DNA from: JAICYJ01 sp038212095
Lineage (GTDB): Bacteria; Actinomycetota; Thermoleophilia; Gaiellales; JAICJC01
Assembly: GCA_038212095.1 (NCBI GenBank)
Contig: JBBQUW010000001.1
Coordinates: 115,276-179,275, forward strand
DNA: 64,000 bases
Reading direction: 5' to 3'
Numbering within the stretch: position 1 is the stretch's first letter; each line of letters begins with the position of its first letter. The notes under the pieces are model-generated. The model was not told the DNA's origin, ran no database searches, and was given only the letters and a program-made list of their open reading frames with translations. Positions 50,679 to 60,392 of this stretch are shown piece by piece. The translations under genes were made by a program, and so were the position numbers.

Positions 50679-52302
50679 TCAGTGCTTGAGATCGGCCAGG
50701 ATCTCTCCGCCCGCCCGCACGCCCTCCGACGCGCCCCCTTCCATGAAGCCCTGGAAGTCCTGCGAGCAGTGCTCGCCGGCGAAGTGGATGTTGCCCTGCC
50801 GCACCCCCTCGTAGCCCGAGAAGGTGTGATATTGGCCCACCCGCCAGTATGAGTACGAGCAGTTCGCGTTGGGATCGAGCGCCGGGATCGAGAGCGTTGC
50901 CTTGCCGTTCCACTGCTTCGAGATGCCGGGGTAGACCGGCTCCAGCTGGTTGAGGAATGACTGCGCGTAGGTGCGCACCTGGCTGTTTTGGTCGGCGTTG
51001 CTGTACGGCGTCGAGGGCCGGAAGCTGCCCGCGACGTCGCCTCCCGTGTAGTCGACCAGGATGCCCCGCACACCGGCCTGGGCGCGGGTCACGTCCCATG
51101 TGTTCTGGTAGCCGGTGTCGGCGTAGCTGTTGCCATTGCCGGTGCCTGGCCATGCGCCGGTGGCGTCCCAATATCGCGTGTTGAACTGCAGCTGCAGCTT
51201 GCCGTTGCGGCCGCGGCCGAGCTGCTGGATCGCCTGCTGCTTGAGCGCGTCGAATCCGGCCTTGCGATAGTCGAGACCGCGCAGCACCGCGAACGGCAGC
51301 GCCAGGATCACGTGGTCGGCCGTCACGTTCTGGGTGCCAAACGAGATGGTCGAGCTGCCGTCCTGATTCTTGGCGATCGAGGTCATCCGCATTCCGGTGA
51401 GGATCGAGCCGGACGGCAGCGACGCTGCGATCGCTTCGGGCAGCCGCTCGTTTCCGCCGACGATGTGGTAACGCTCATCGGACAGTCCGAAGATCGAGAA
51501 GTTGCCTGGACTGGCGTTGTAGCCCAGCAGGTAGACGAGGTTGAGCGCCGACTGGTCGGTGGTTTCGGCGCCGTACTCGATGTTGTATGCAACATCCAGC
51601 AGCTGCCCGAACCGAGAGCTGTGCCCGCCGGGAACGCGGGAGTCGATCCAGTCATGGACGCTCATGTTGTCGAGGCGCGATGCCGGCCGCGGTGTTGATC
51701 TTGTAGGTGGTGGGGTAGCTGGCGGCGGCCACATCGCCCTGGAGGGCGTTGTGGACGGGCTGGAAGTCGGTGTCGGCCTGGGACTTGCGATAGTACTGGC
51801 CGAAGAAGCGGTAGGTGTCCTCCGAGCCGTTGGGCTCGGCGCCGACGAGATCGGCGGTCGCCAACCCGAAACGCTGCGCGAGATGCAGGATCGTCTTGTG
51901 CCCGGTATCGATCAGCTCGCCACATGACTCGCTGATCTGGTTATCGAGCCAGTAGCCGCTGCGGTCGGAGTGCATCCGGCCGCCGATCCGTCCGGACGCC
52001 TCGTACACTGTCGATCGGAGTCCGGCATCCGCCAACGTGAGAGTGGCCGAGAGGCCGGCGATGCCGCCACCGATGATTGCGATCCGTGGCTGTGCCGTCG
52101 CGGCGGCGCGGAGTGGCGTCGTCCCCAGTGAGAGTGCGGCGGCGGTCAGGCCGGCCCGGCCCAGGAACTCGCGTCGCGAGTGCGCGTCGCGGGCGGCGGC
52201 CTTCTGTTCTCGAAGCTGGGTGGGCGTGATCCCTCGAGCCGCGGCGATACGGTGTTCAGCGGCGAGGGCGGTGAGCGAGCGCAGCAGAGGCGTGCGAGCC
52301 AT
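50679..52302 (-). pseudogene. Tat-exported flavin amine oxidase, frameshifted
   Basis: The N-terminal part (from ATG 52302) has a twin-arginine signal (RREFLGRAGLTAAALSLG) and the FAD fold IAIIGGGIAGLSATLTLADA; the C-terminal part (to 50679) has the substrate domain and FAD tail HFAGEHCSQDFQGFMEGGA. They lie in different frames that meet at about 51674-51679. Deleting one base there gives an in-register AGIALDNMSVHDWID, a conserved block of monoamine oxidases. Both halves are otherwise well preserved, so a sequencing error, or a recent mutation, is likely. Expected to act outside the cytoplasm. Confidence 0.7.
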
Positions 52303-52497
52303 CGGAATCCTCCCTGGCCGATGCGAATCTCGGCCCCAGGTTGCGAGTTTGCAGGTTAGATCGCCGAATATACATGCAAACTATGCGAATGTCGAAGCGA
52401 TTTGCAGTTTATTGATCCCCGCGATTCGTTCGGCCCGCCCGCTGCCCTCCGCACCCGTCGCGGCGGGAAGTTGCCGCGGTACAATGCTGCTCGCCTC

Positions 52498-52579
52498 GGG
52501 GGGGTGTCCGAGTGGCTAAAGGAGGCGGGCTGTAAACCCGCTGGCTCTGCCTACACAGGTTCGAATCCTGTCCCCCCCA
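52498..52579 (+). tRNA. tRNA-Tyr (GTA)
   Basis: Seven G/C pairs form the acceptor stem (GGGGGGG with CCCCCCC, 52498-52504 and 52572-52578). Anticodon stem GCGGG/CCCGC encloses the loop with GTA at 52532-52534. The long variable arm is as expected for bacterial tRNA-Tyr, and TTCGAAT is in the T loop. CCA is not encoded. TACAAT upstream at about 52481 is a promoter candidate. Confidence 0.9.
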
Positions 52580-52626
52580 TCATCATCATCGTCGCCGCCC
52601 GTCACACGCATTGAGGAGGGCAATTC

Positions 52627-53364
52627 ATGGGAGTCACCGCCGAGCACGCGATCGGGACACGTCAGGAGTATGTGGCGGCCAGGGAAGCGCTGCTGCGACG
52701 CGAGAAGGAGCTGACACGTCTCAGCGACGAGCTGGCCAAGCAGCGCCGTGAGCTGCCTTGGGTTGCGATCGAGAAGGAGTACAGCTTCGACACGGAGACC
52801 GGGCGAAAGAGCCTCGCCCAACTGTTCGAGGGACGCTCGCAGCTGATGGTCTACCACTTCATGTTCGGCGACGCCTACACGGCGGGATGCCCGGTCTGCT
52901 CAGCCGGCGCGGACACCTTCGACGGCGCGGTCGCGCACCTGAACGCGCGCGGCGTGACGTTCACGTGCATCTCACGCGCGCCGCTGGAGCGTCTGGTGAC
53001 CTACCGGCAGCGGATGGGATGGAGCTTCCCCTGGGCGTCTTCGGCGGGCACCGAGTTCACACCCGACTTCGGCGCGGCCCACAGCGAGCAGGAGCTGAAG
53101 CCGTTCCTCGAGAGCGGCAACCTCGGCCCGGTGCCGCAGATGGCCGCCCAGTGCGGTACCGATCCGGTCGGCTATATGTCGGAAGGGCCCGCGCTGACCT
53201 GCTTCGCCCTGGCCGACGGCGTCGTCTACCAGACGTACTCGACCACCGCCCGCGGTCTTGAGGTGATGCTGGGTTTCTACGGCCTGCTCGACCGCGCGCC
53301 ACAGGGTCGTCACGAGAGCAGCGCCGCTCCGGAGTGGATCCGCCGGCACGACGAGTATCGCTAG
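52627..53364 (+). CDS. DUF899-family thioredoxin-like protein
   Basis: A 245-aa protein: EYVAAREALLRREKELTRLS, WVAIEKEYSFDTETGRKSLA, LMVYHFMFGDAYTAGCPVCS (a CPVC pair) and GFYGLLDRAPQGRHE match the DUF899 family of thioredoxin-fold proteins. GAGGAGG lies just upstream. Cytoplasmic; role unknown, perhaps redox. It overlaps the convergent TPR gene by 4 bp. Confidence 0.8.
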   Translation: MGVTAEHAIGTRQEYVAAREALLRREKELTRLSDELAKQRRELPWVAIEKEYSFDTETGRKSLAQLFEGRSQLMVYHFMFGDAYTAGCPVCSAGADTFDGAVAHLNARGVTFTCISRAPLERLVTYRQRMGWSFPWASSAGTEFTPDFGAAHSEQELKPFLESGNLGPVPQMAAQCGTDPVGYMSEGPALTCFALADGVVYQTYSTTARGLEVMLGFYGLLDRAPQGRHESSAAPEWIRRHDEYR

Positions 53365-53861
53365 GCGCTGTCCGGGTCGGTGAGCTCGCCGGCGTAGCGC
53401 GCCAGCGACCGCTGGTAGCGCGGCAGGTGGGGCGCCAGCGCGGCCAGCGCGATGGCGGCCGCCTCGCGCTCACGCCCGGTGTCCGCCAGTGCCAGCGCCA
53501 GGAAGGCGCTGACCGCGTCATCCAGCTCGTCGGATCCGGCCTCGAGCTCGGCCCGAAGCAGCGCCACGCTCTCGTCGGCCTGACCGAGGTTGCGCAGCGA
53601 GCTGGCCAGCTGGATGGTCGCTCGGCGGCGCCGCAGGCCTTCCAGTCCGAGCGCGAGCGCCTGCCGGTAGAGCGGCACCGCGCGGTCGGAGTGTCCGGTC
53701 GAGTCGAACCCTGCGGCACGCTCAAACGCTGACACGCCGCTGCCGGCGGGGAGTTCGGCCGTGAGGCGATCGATACCCGCCAAGAACTCGAGCTCGTCCA
53801 TCGCGTCGAGCCCGTCCCAGAGCTCGGCGAGCCGTCCTTCCCAGTCCGTCAGATCGGCCAT
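53361..53861 (-). CDS. TPR protein
   Basis: A 166-aa helical protein with tetratricopeptide-type repeats (HSDRAVPLYRQALALGLEGL and SSLRNLGQADESVALLRAEL). Common as a scaffold in actinobacteria. ATG 53861 is divergent from the large fusion gene, 33 bp away. Confidence 0.7.
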   Translation of the reverse strand: MADLTDWEGRLAELWDGLDAMDELEFLAGIDRLTAELPAGSGVSAFERAAGFDSTGHSDRAVPLYRQALALGLEGLRRRRATIQLASSLRNLGQADESVALLRAELEAGSDELDDAVSAFLALALADTGREREAAAIALAALAPHLPRYQRSLARYAGELTDPDSA

Positions 53862-53894
53862 ATCCACGCAGTATCCGCCAACTAGACTTCCACG

Positions 53895-56800
53895 ATGGCG
53901 GTGATCGACGGGGAACGGCGTGTTGTTGCGGTGCTGATGGCCGATATCGCGGGTTCGACCGCGATCGGTGAGCGGCTGGGCGCGGAGCGCTCGAAGTACC
54001 TGTTCGACGAGGTGATGCGCCTGATGACGGCCGAGATCGAGCGCTACGAGGGCACGGTCGCCCAGCTGCTCGGCGACGGCCTGCTGGCCATGTTCGGCGC
54101 GCCGGTTGCCCACGAGGACGACAGCGAGCGGGCGGTGCGGGCGGGGCTCGCGATCCAGCGCGAGCTGGCCGCCTACGCGGTGCAGGTGCGCGAGGCGTAC
54201 GACATCGATCTGGGTGCCCGGATCGCAGTCAACACCGGCCCGGTGGTCGTCTTGGCCGGCGAGGGCGACGCTGCCGGCCGCTACAACGCGCTCGGAGACA
54301 CCGTCAACGTGACCGCGCGTCTGCAGTCGCTGGCAACGCAGGCCGGCGTCACGCTGGGACCGCAGACCGCAGCCCAGGTGCGCGACAGCTTCGAGCTGGA
54401 GGAGCTGGGCGAGACGCAGCTTCGCGGCCGTGAGGCGCCCGTCGACAGCTTCCGCGTGCTGTGCGAGCGCGAGCCGATGCGGCACCGGCCGTCCGAGCCG
54501 CTGGTCGGCCGCGACGGCGAGCTGGCCACGGTGCGTGCGGCGCTGGAGCGGCTGGCGGACGGCATCGGCTCGATCGCATCGATCACCGGCGAGCCGGGCA
54601 TCGGCAAGTCGCGGCTGCTGTTTGACGCCGTCGATCCGCTGCGCGACCGGCTGCGCATGCTCGAGGGCCGCGGCCTCTCCTACACCGATAGCTTCCCCTA
54701 CTGGCCGATCCGCGAGCTGCTGCGCGACTGGTTGGGCGTCGGCCAACTGGCCAGCGAAGCGCGCGTGCGGCTCGACCTCAAGGCGGCGCTGCACGCCGTC
54801 TTCGGCGACGATCCCGAGCCCTATCCGCTACTGGCCGGCATGCTGGGACTGCGGCCGGACGTCGAGACGGCCACCCTGCGCGAGTTCAGCGGGGAGGCGA
54901 TCAGCCGTCGCAGCGCCGAGGTGGTGGCCGAGCTGCTGCGCCGGCTGGCTCGCGAGCGTCCGTTGCTCGTGGTGCTGGAGGACCTGCACTGGGCCGATGA
55001 GCCGACGCTGGAGTTGGTCGAGTCGCTGTTCGCGCTCACCGAGAGCGAGCCGTTCGGCCTCGTGCTGCTGTATCGATCCGACCGGGAGGCGCGGTCATGG
55101 CGGCTGGGTGAGCGGGCGCGGCAGCTGTATCCCCACCGCTACCGCGAGATCGAGCTGCGCGCGCTGGAACAGCGAAGCGGCGAGCGGCTGGTGGAGCAGC
55201 TGGCGGGCGATCCCCTGCCGGACGGCGTCGCGGCGCTGCTGGTGCAGCGGGCCGGTGGCAATCCGCTGTTCCTTGCCGAGGCGCTGCGCGATCAGATCGA
55301 GCGCGGCACGCTGCTGCACGGCGCGCAGGGCTGGGCGGCCGGCGATGCCACGCTGGAGGTGCCGGCGCTGGTGCAGGGGGTGATCCAGGCCCGCTTCGAC
55401 CGGCTAGATACGGCGGCGCGTGAGGTGGTGGCGGTGGCGGCGGTGATCGGCCGCCGGTTCGGCAGGCCGTTGCTCGAGCTGCTGATCGATCCCGCCACGC
55501 TGACGGGCGCGCTGTCGCAGCTCTTGCGTTTGGAGCTGATCGTCGAGGAGCAGCGACGGCCCTTTCCGGCCTATCGCTTCCGCCACGGACTGGCGCAGGA
55601 GGCGGCGTACGCCAGCATCACCGATGCCCGCCGAAAGGCCCTGCACGAGCGGGTCGGCCTGGCACTCGAGCAGCTGATCGAGAGCGAGGGCCCGAGCCCG
55701 CGCACGCTGGCGCACCTTGCTCGCCACTTCAGCGAGGCGGATGATGGGCAACGCGCCGCCGAGTACCTGATCCGGGCCGGGGACGAGGCCCGCGCCATCT
55801 CCGCCGATCAGGAGGCCATCCACCACTATCGCCGCGCCCGCGCCTTCCTGCAGCGGCAGGGCGACGACCGCCGCTCGCGCGAGACGCTGTTCAAGATCGC
55901 CCTGGTGCACCACCTGGCCTTCGACTTCGCGGCGGCGGAGTCGGCGTACGACGAGGCCTTCGCCTGCAAGGTGGACACGGTCGTGCGGCCGGACGCGGTC
56001 GGCCGGCTGGTGACGGCGCTGCCGCCGCTGGGGCAGCTCGCACCGGGCCTTGAGTACATGTCCGAGACGAACGCGATCACCGAGCAGGTGTTCAACGGGC
56101 TGCTGATGGTGGATCGCGACCTGAACGTGCTGCCGGCGCTGGCCGACAACTTCCGCGTCTCGGCTGACGGGCTCAGCTACATGTTCCAGATCCGCGCGAC
56201 GGCGCGCTGGAGCGACAGCCAGCCGGTCACCGCGCACGACTTCGTCGACACGTGGGAACGGGCGCGGCGGCTTTCGACCGCGACCGCCTTCCTGCTCGAG
56301 GACGTGGCGCGCGCCGAGGCGCTGGACGACCACACGCTGGAGGTGACGCTGCATACGCCCCGCAACTACTTCCTCTACGTGCTGGCGGCGCCGGCCTCGT
56401 ACCCGTGGCCGGCGCACCTGTGCGAGCAGTTCGGCGAGCAGTGGCACAGTCAGGAGTCGCTGGTCTCGAACGGGCCGTTCCTGCTCGACCAGGTGCGCGA
56501 GGACGGACTGACGCTGGTCGCCAATCCCACCTACGACGGTGCTCGCGGCAACCTGCGCGAGATCGAGGTGCGGTTCCGTACGCAGGACTCCGACCCGGTC
56601 GCCCGCTGGCGGGAGGGGGAGTACGACGCGCTCAATACCGCCCACGCGCTGGGCGATGTTTGCGGCTATGACGATCAGACCAACCTGGCCATCGCTCCCG
56701 GCCTGGGGACGACGATGGCCGGATTCCACCCGCTGGAGCCGTTCCAGGATGGGCGTGTGAGGGCAGCGGTCGCGGCGGTCGTCAGCGAGCTTGGTAGCGA

Positions 56801-57419
56801 GATGGAAGAGTTCGGCATGGGTGCCCGGCCGGCGCGCGGCGGCGGCCTGATGCCACCGGCGATGCCCGGCCACATGCATCACGCGCATCCCCAGCCGACG
56901 CTGGACGGCGCGCGCGCACTGTTGGCCGAGGCCGGCTTTGCGGATGGGGTTGGCATGCCGACGGTGCGCGTGGCGCTGCCACCCTACCTGGCCCCGTTGG
57001 GAGAGCCGCTGGCCGGCGGGCTGGCTCAGCTGGGACTCGAGATGGAGGTTGTGTCGGTGGTGCGGGGAGCGCCGCTCGATCCGACCGGCAGCCACCTTTG
57101 GCTGAGTACTTGGCTGGCGGACTACCCTGATCCCGACGGTTTCTTCCGCGGTTTGCTGACCGACCGGCACGATCGGCTGCTGGAGGACGCGGAGCTGACT
57201 CCGCTGCTTGACGCGGCGCGGTCGAGCCGAGACCGAGACGAGCGGCTGCGGCTCTACGCCGACGTCGATCTGCGACTGGTCGAGCGGTCATTCCTGGTAC
57301 CGGTCGCCTACTCGCGCGCCGTGCTGCTGACCCGGCCGTGGGTGCATGGGCTGTGGGCGAACGCGCTGACGCCGATCCGGTTCGATCAGGCGACGATCGC
57401 TCGGCGTCCTCAGGATTGA
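53895..57419 (+). CDS. Class III cyclase / AAA-ATPase / TPR / peptide-binding fusion
   Basis: A 1174-aa protein, four parts in order. 1-175: class III adenylate/guanylate cyclase with metal Asp17 (MADIAGST) and Asp61 (LLGDGLLAMFG) and NxxxR (VNVTARLQ, Asn138-Arg142). 190-560: a P-loop ATPase of the LuxR-like group with GEPGIGKSR and LLVVLEDLHWAD. 560-690: helical repeats (AAEYLIRAGDEARAISADQE, AIHHYRRARAFLQRQGD). 690-1174: an oligopeptide-binding (SBP_bac_5) domain (AITEQVFNGLLMVDRDLNVL; later LADYPDPDGFF). There is no signal peptide, so a periplasmic-type binding fold stays inside the cell. TAGACT lies 6 nt upstream of ATG 53895. Confidence 0.8.
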   Translation: MAVIDGERRVVAVLMADIAGSTAIGERLGAERSKYLFDEVMRLMTAEIERYEGTVAQLLGDGLLAMFGAPVAHEDDSERAVRAGLAIQRELAAYAVQVREAYDIDLGARIAVNTGPVVVLAGEGDAAGRYNALGDTVNVTARLQSLATQAGVTLGPQTAAQVRDSFELEELGETQLRGREAPVDSFRVLCEREPMRHRPSEPLVGRDGELATVRAALERLADGIGSIASITGEPGIGKSRLLFDAVDPLRDRLRMLEGRGLSYTDSFPYWPIRELLRDWLGVGQLASEARVRLDLKAALHAVFGDDPEPYPLLAGMLGLRPDVETATLREFSGEAISRRSAEVVAELLRRLARERPLLVVLEDLHWADEPTLELVESLFALTESEPFGLVLLYRSDREARSWRLGERARQLYPHRYREIELRALEQRSGERLVEQLAGDPLPDGVAALLVQRAGGNPLFLAEALRDQIERGTLLHGAQGWAAGDATLEVPALVQGVIQARFDRLDTAAREVVAVAAVIGRRFGRPLLELLIDPATLTGALSQLLRLELIVEEQRRPFPAYRFRHGLAQEAAYASITDARRKALHERVGLALEQLIESEGPSPRTLAHLARHFSEADDGQRAAEYLIRAGDEARAISADQEAIHHYRRARAFLQRQGDDRRSRETLFKIALVHHLAFDFAAAESAYDEAFACKVDTVVRPDAVGRLVTALPPLGQLAPGLEYMSETNAITEQVFNGLLMVDRDLNVLPALADNFRVSADGLSYMFQIRATARWSDSQPVTAHDFVDTWERARRLSTATAFLLEDVARAEALDDHTLEVTLHTPRNYFLYVLAAPASYPWPAHLCEQFGEQWHSQESLVSNGPFLLDQVREDGLTLVANPTYDGARGNLREIEVRFRTQDSDPVARWREGEYDALNTAHALGDVCGYDDQTNLAIAPGLGTTMAGFHPLEPFQDGRVRAAVAAVVSELGSEMEEFGMGARPARGGGLMPPAMPGHMHHAHPQPTLDGARALLAEAGFADGVGMPTVRVALPPYLAPLGEPLAGGLAQLGLEMEVVSVVRGAPLDPTGSHLWLSTWLADYPDPDGFFRGLLTDRHDRLLEDAELTPLLDAARSSRDRDERLRLYADVDLRLVERSFLVPVAYSRAVLLTRPWVHGLWANALTPIRFDQATIARRPQD

Positions 57420-57465
57420 ACGCGTCGGATACGGCCGGGACGATGGGAGCAGCTCGGTGGTCGGT

Positions 57466-57499
57466 GGTGCCAGGCACCGCATAGGCGGTGCCTGGCACC
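57466..57499. repeat. REP hairpin 3
   Basis: GGTGCCAGGCACCGC (57466-57480) pairs with 57485-57499 around ATAG. It is the same palindromic family as next to the RAYT. Confidence 0.85.
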
Positions 57500-57510
57500 G
57501 AACGAGCGCC

Positions 57511-57522
57511 GTGCCTGGCACC
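57511..57522. repeat. REP single unit
   Basis: GTGCCTGGCACC. Its flanks can also pair with those of the first unit of hairpin 3 (TCGGTGGTGCCAGGCAC), so alternative structures are possible. Confidence 0.75.
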
Positions 57523-57540
57523 ACCGAGAACTGCCCGCTC

Positions 57541-57576
57541 CCGTGCCTGGCACCGCATAGGCGGTGCCAGGCACGG
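57541..57576. repeat. REP hairpin 4
   Basis: CCGTGCCTGGCACCGC (57541-57556) pairs perfectly with 57561-57576 around the loop ATAG, the same loop as in hairpin 3. Confidence 0.85.
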
Positions 57577-57645
57577 CTCGAGCTGGGCGGACAGAGCGGG
57601 CTGCGGTCTGAGCGCGGGCAGGCGTGGGGGATCTACGATCCGGGG

Positions 57646-58593
57646 ATGTGCGAGCCGCCTCTCCCCGACCTCGCGGCGGCTCGCACCTTCCTGTTCGGGC
57701 GTGGCCTCGTCACCTCCGGCGACGTGACCGTGGCCGGCACCGGCTCGTGGTCGGTCGCCTACGGCTTCGATGGCGCCGAGGGTACCCCGCTGGTGATTCG
57801 CTTCGGCAGGCTGCGCGACGACTTCGATCGCGACCTGCGCGCAGCCGCGTTCGCATCGCCGCAGCTTCCCATCCCCAGAACGATGGAGGTGGGAGAGGCG
57901 CTCGGTGGCTTCTTCGCGATCTCCGAACGGGTGAGCGGCCGGTTCCTCAACGAGTTGGACGGGGCCGCGATGCGGGCCGTTCTGCCGAGCGTATTCCAGA
58001 CGCTTGACGCGATGCGCACCGCCGATCTCTCTGCCACCACCGGCTACGGATCGTGGGATGCGAACGGCAACGCGGCGTACCGGAGCTGGGCGGAAATGCT
58101 GATCGACATCGGCTCCGATCCGCCCGGCGGCCGCATTCATGGCTGGCGGGCACGGCTTGAGGCAAGCACGATCGGCGTCGAGCCGTTCGACCACGCCCTC
58201 GCCGAGCTGCGCACGCTGGCGTCGCGGCTCTCGGTAGATCGCCACCTGATCCACTGCGATCTGCTGTACCGGAACGTGTTCGTACGAGACGATCGCATCA
58301 GCGGCGTGATCGACTGGGGCTGCGCGATGTACGGCGACCTCCTCTACGACCCGGCCTGGCTCGTTTTCTGGATGCCGTGGTATCCGGCATGGGATGGGAT
58401 CGCGTTCGAGGCGGAGCTTCGCCGACACCACCGCGAGATCGGACTCGAGGTGCCCGACTTCGACGATCGGCTACGGGCCTGCGCCCTGCATAACGGCCTC
58501 GCGAGCCAGGCGTACCAGGCCTTTATCGGCGACTGGAAGAATCTCGAATGGTCGACGCGCCGGACGCTGGAGCTCTCCCTGGCACCGAACTAG
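57646..58593 (+). CDS. APH-family phosphotransferase
   Basis: A 315-aa aminoglycoside/choline-kinase-like protein: HCDLLYRNVFV (catalytic loop His-x-Asp...Asn) and GVIDWGCAMYGDLLYD (DWG/DFG-like metal site). TACGAT is 6 nt before ATG 57646. Substrate may be a small alcohol or antibiotic. The nearby REP cluster lies between it and the upstream gene. Confidence 0.75.
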   Translation: MCEPPLPDLAAARTFLFGRGLVTSGDVTVAGTGSWSVAYGFDGAEGTPLVIRFGRLRDDFDRDLRAAAFASPQLPIPRTMEVGEALGGFFAISERVSGRFLNELDGAAMRAVLPSVFQTLDAMRTADLSATTGYGSWDANGNAAYRSWAEMLIDIGSDPPGGRIHGWRARLEASTIGVEPFDHALAELRTLASRLSVDRHLIHCDLLYRNVFVRDDRISGVIDWGCAMYGDLLYDPAWLVFWMPWYPAWDGIAFEAELRRHHREIGLEVPDFDDRLRACALHNGLASQAYQAFIGDWKNLEWSTRRTLELSLAPN

Positions 58594-58608
58594 TGCCCCT
58601 CCGAGCGA

Positions 58609-59430
58609 TCAGCCGCCGGTGACGTCCCGCCGCAGGAACGTCAGGTAGGCGATCATCAGCGCGGGCAGGCCGTAGGCGGCGCTGACCCACAGGCCGCGCA
58701 CGATCGGCAGCCAGTCGGTGGGTACGCGGAAGAAGCCTTGCCAGGCCGAGAGCTGGGTCGAGAGCAGGTAGGGCTGGGCGGCGGACAGGCCAGGCAGGAT
58801 GCCGATCAGCTGCATCAGCAGCGCGAACATCAGCGTACCCACCACCGCCGCGGCGCTGTTTCGCGTCAGCGCAGAGAGCGCCAGGCCAAAGCAGGCGATC
58901 GCCAGGATCGGCACCAGGTAGACGAGGAAGCTGGCCGCCACCAGCACCAGTGAGCGGCGGGCCGAGACGGGCTGGCCGGACAGGTCGGTGAGCGGGTTGA
59001 ATCCGGACTGGAGGGTGCCCGCGATCACCGCAACGGTGCCGGTCAGCACCAGCGCCAGCGCCGCGTAGGTGGCAGCCGCCAGCGTCTTGCCGGCGAACAC
59101 GTGGCCGCGATCGAGTGAGCGGGTGAGGATCGTCTTGAGCGTGCCGTTGTGATCCTCGGCGGCGATGATGTCGCCCGCCACCAGCGCTGTGATGAGGGGG
59201 AAGAGCCAGATCGAGCCGAACAGCAGCAGCACCAGCGGCACCGCCAGCCCCGACTCGCGCACGTAGCGACCGAATGCGACGTCGTTGGGGGCGCCGTTTT
59301 GGAAGTGCAGCGCGGCGACGAACAGGATCGGCACGATCAGTGCCGCGCCCAGGCCGAGGTAGGTGCGCTTTTGGCGAGCCAGCTTGCGCAGCTCCCAGAC
59401 GTACACGGTCAGCACCTTGGGGCGGGTCAC
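58609..59430 (-). CDS. ABC-2 transporter permease
   Basis: A 273-aa membrane protein with about six helices (VPLVLLLFGSIWLFPLITAL, ALALVLTGTVAVIAGTL, LVLVAASFLVYLVPILAIAC). ABC-2 permeases export drugs, lipids or polysaccharides. It overlaps the ATPase gene by 4 bp and acts with it. Confidence 0.8.
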   Translation of the reverse strand: MTRPKVLTVYVWELRKLARQKRTYLGLGAALIVPILFVAALHFQNGAPNDVAFGRYVRESGLAVPLVLLLFGSIWLFPLITALVAGDIIAAEDHNGTLKTILTRSLDRGHVFAGKTLAAATYAALALVLTGTVAVIAGTLQSGFNPLTDLSGQPVSARRSLVLVAASFLVYLVPILAIACFGLALSALTRNSAAAVVGTLMFALLMQLIGILPGLSAAQPYLLSTQLSAWQGFFRVPTDWLPIVRGLWVSAAYGLPALMIAYLTFLRRDVTGG

Positions 59431-60392
59431 GAGGCGGCCGCCACTGGCTCGGGCGCCTCCGTCGGCGCGTCGCTATGGGCATCCGGCTCACCCTCGGTGA
59501 GCTGGAAGAAGAGGTGTTCGAGCGAGCCCCGGCCGGTGGACAGCTCGAGGATGGCGACGCCGGATTGGCCGAGCGCGATCGTGTAACGCGCGACCTGCTC
59601 GTCATCGCCGGTCAGCTCGAGCTCGTCGCCGCCGGCCGCGCGGGTAGCGATGCCAAGCTTGGACGCGATCGTCGCCGCCTGGGCGACGTCGGAGACGCGG
59701 ATCCTGCGCGCTTCGCCGTCGCTTTTCAGCAGCTCGTCCAGGTCGCCGTCGAACAGGATGTTGCCGGTGCGGATGATCGCGACCCGGTTACAGAGGTCCT
59801 CCACCTCGTCCATCAGGTGGCTGGAGAGCATCACCGTCAGACCCTCCGCCGCCAACCGCCGCACCAGGTCGCGCATGTCGCGCATGCCGGCCGGGTCGAG
59901 GCCGGTGGTGGGCTCGTCCAGCACCAGCAGACGAGGGTTCCGCAGGAGTGCGGCGGCGATGCCGAGCCGCTGCTTCATGCCGTGCGAGTAGCCGCCCACG
60001 CGGTCGCCGCCGCGGTCGGCCAGGTCGACCAGTTCCAGCGACTCGTCGATCCGGCTGGGCGCGTCGCCGCCGTCGTAGGCCGCGCACAGTTCGAGGTTCT
60101 TGCGGCCGCTGAGGTAGGGGTAGAAGCGGGGCGCCTCGACGAAGCCGGCCACGCCGTCCAGCGCGCTGGCGCCGACCAACTGGGGATCCTTTCCGAACAG
60201 GCGGGCGGAGCCCGCGGTGGGCCGGATCAGGCCGAGCAGCATTCGCAGTGACGTCGTCTTGCCGGCGCCGTTTGGGCCCAGGTAGCCGTAGACGTCGCCG
60301 GCCTGGACGGTCAGGTCGACGGCGTCCACGGCCAGCCGTTCGCCGTAGCGCTTGGTCAGTCCGCGCAGCTCGATCGGCGGCGCATCGGTCAC
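59427..60392 (-). CDS. ABC transporter ATP-binding protein
   Basis: A 321-aa protein: Walker A GPNGAGKTTS, signature YSHGMKQRLGIAAAL, Walker B LLVLDEPTTGLDPAG and a switch histidine in LSSHLMDEVE. It powers the ABC-2 permease. The C-terminal extension is acidic and proline-rich. It overlaps the LolA-like gene by 4 bp. Confidence 0.9.
   Translation of the reverse strand: MTDAPPIELRGLTKRYGERLAVDAVDLTVQAGDVYGYLGPNGAGKTTSLRMLLGLIRPTAGSARLFGKDPQLVGASALDGVAGFVEAPRFYPYLSGRKNLELCAAYDGGDAPSRIDESLELVDLADRGGDRVGGYSHGMKQRLGIAAALLRNPRLLVLDEPTTGLDPAGMRDMRDLVRRLAAEGLTVMLSSHLMDEVEDLCNRVAIIRTGNILFDGDLDELLKSDGEARRIRVSDVAQAATIASKLGIATRAAGGDELELTGDDEQVARYTIALGQSGVAILELSTGRGSLEHLFFQLTEGEPDAHSDAPTEAPEPVAAAS

Noticed and set aside
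52498..52579. tRNA-Tyr as integration site of the left element
   Set aside because: No piece of this tRNA is repeated near the junction at 20,000, and the element lies more than 30 kb away.
55404..57170. A 588-codon minus-strand frame inside the fusion gene
   Set aside because: Antisense to conserved ATPase and peptide-binding domains; no start signal or motif.
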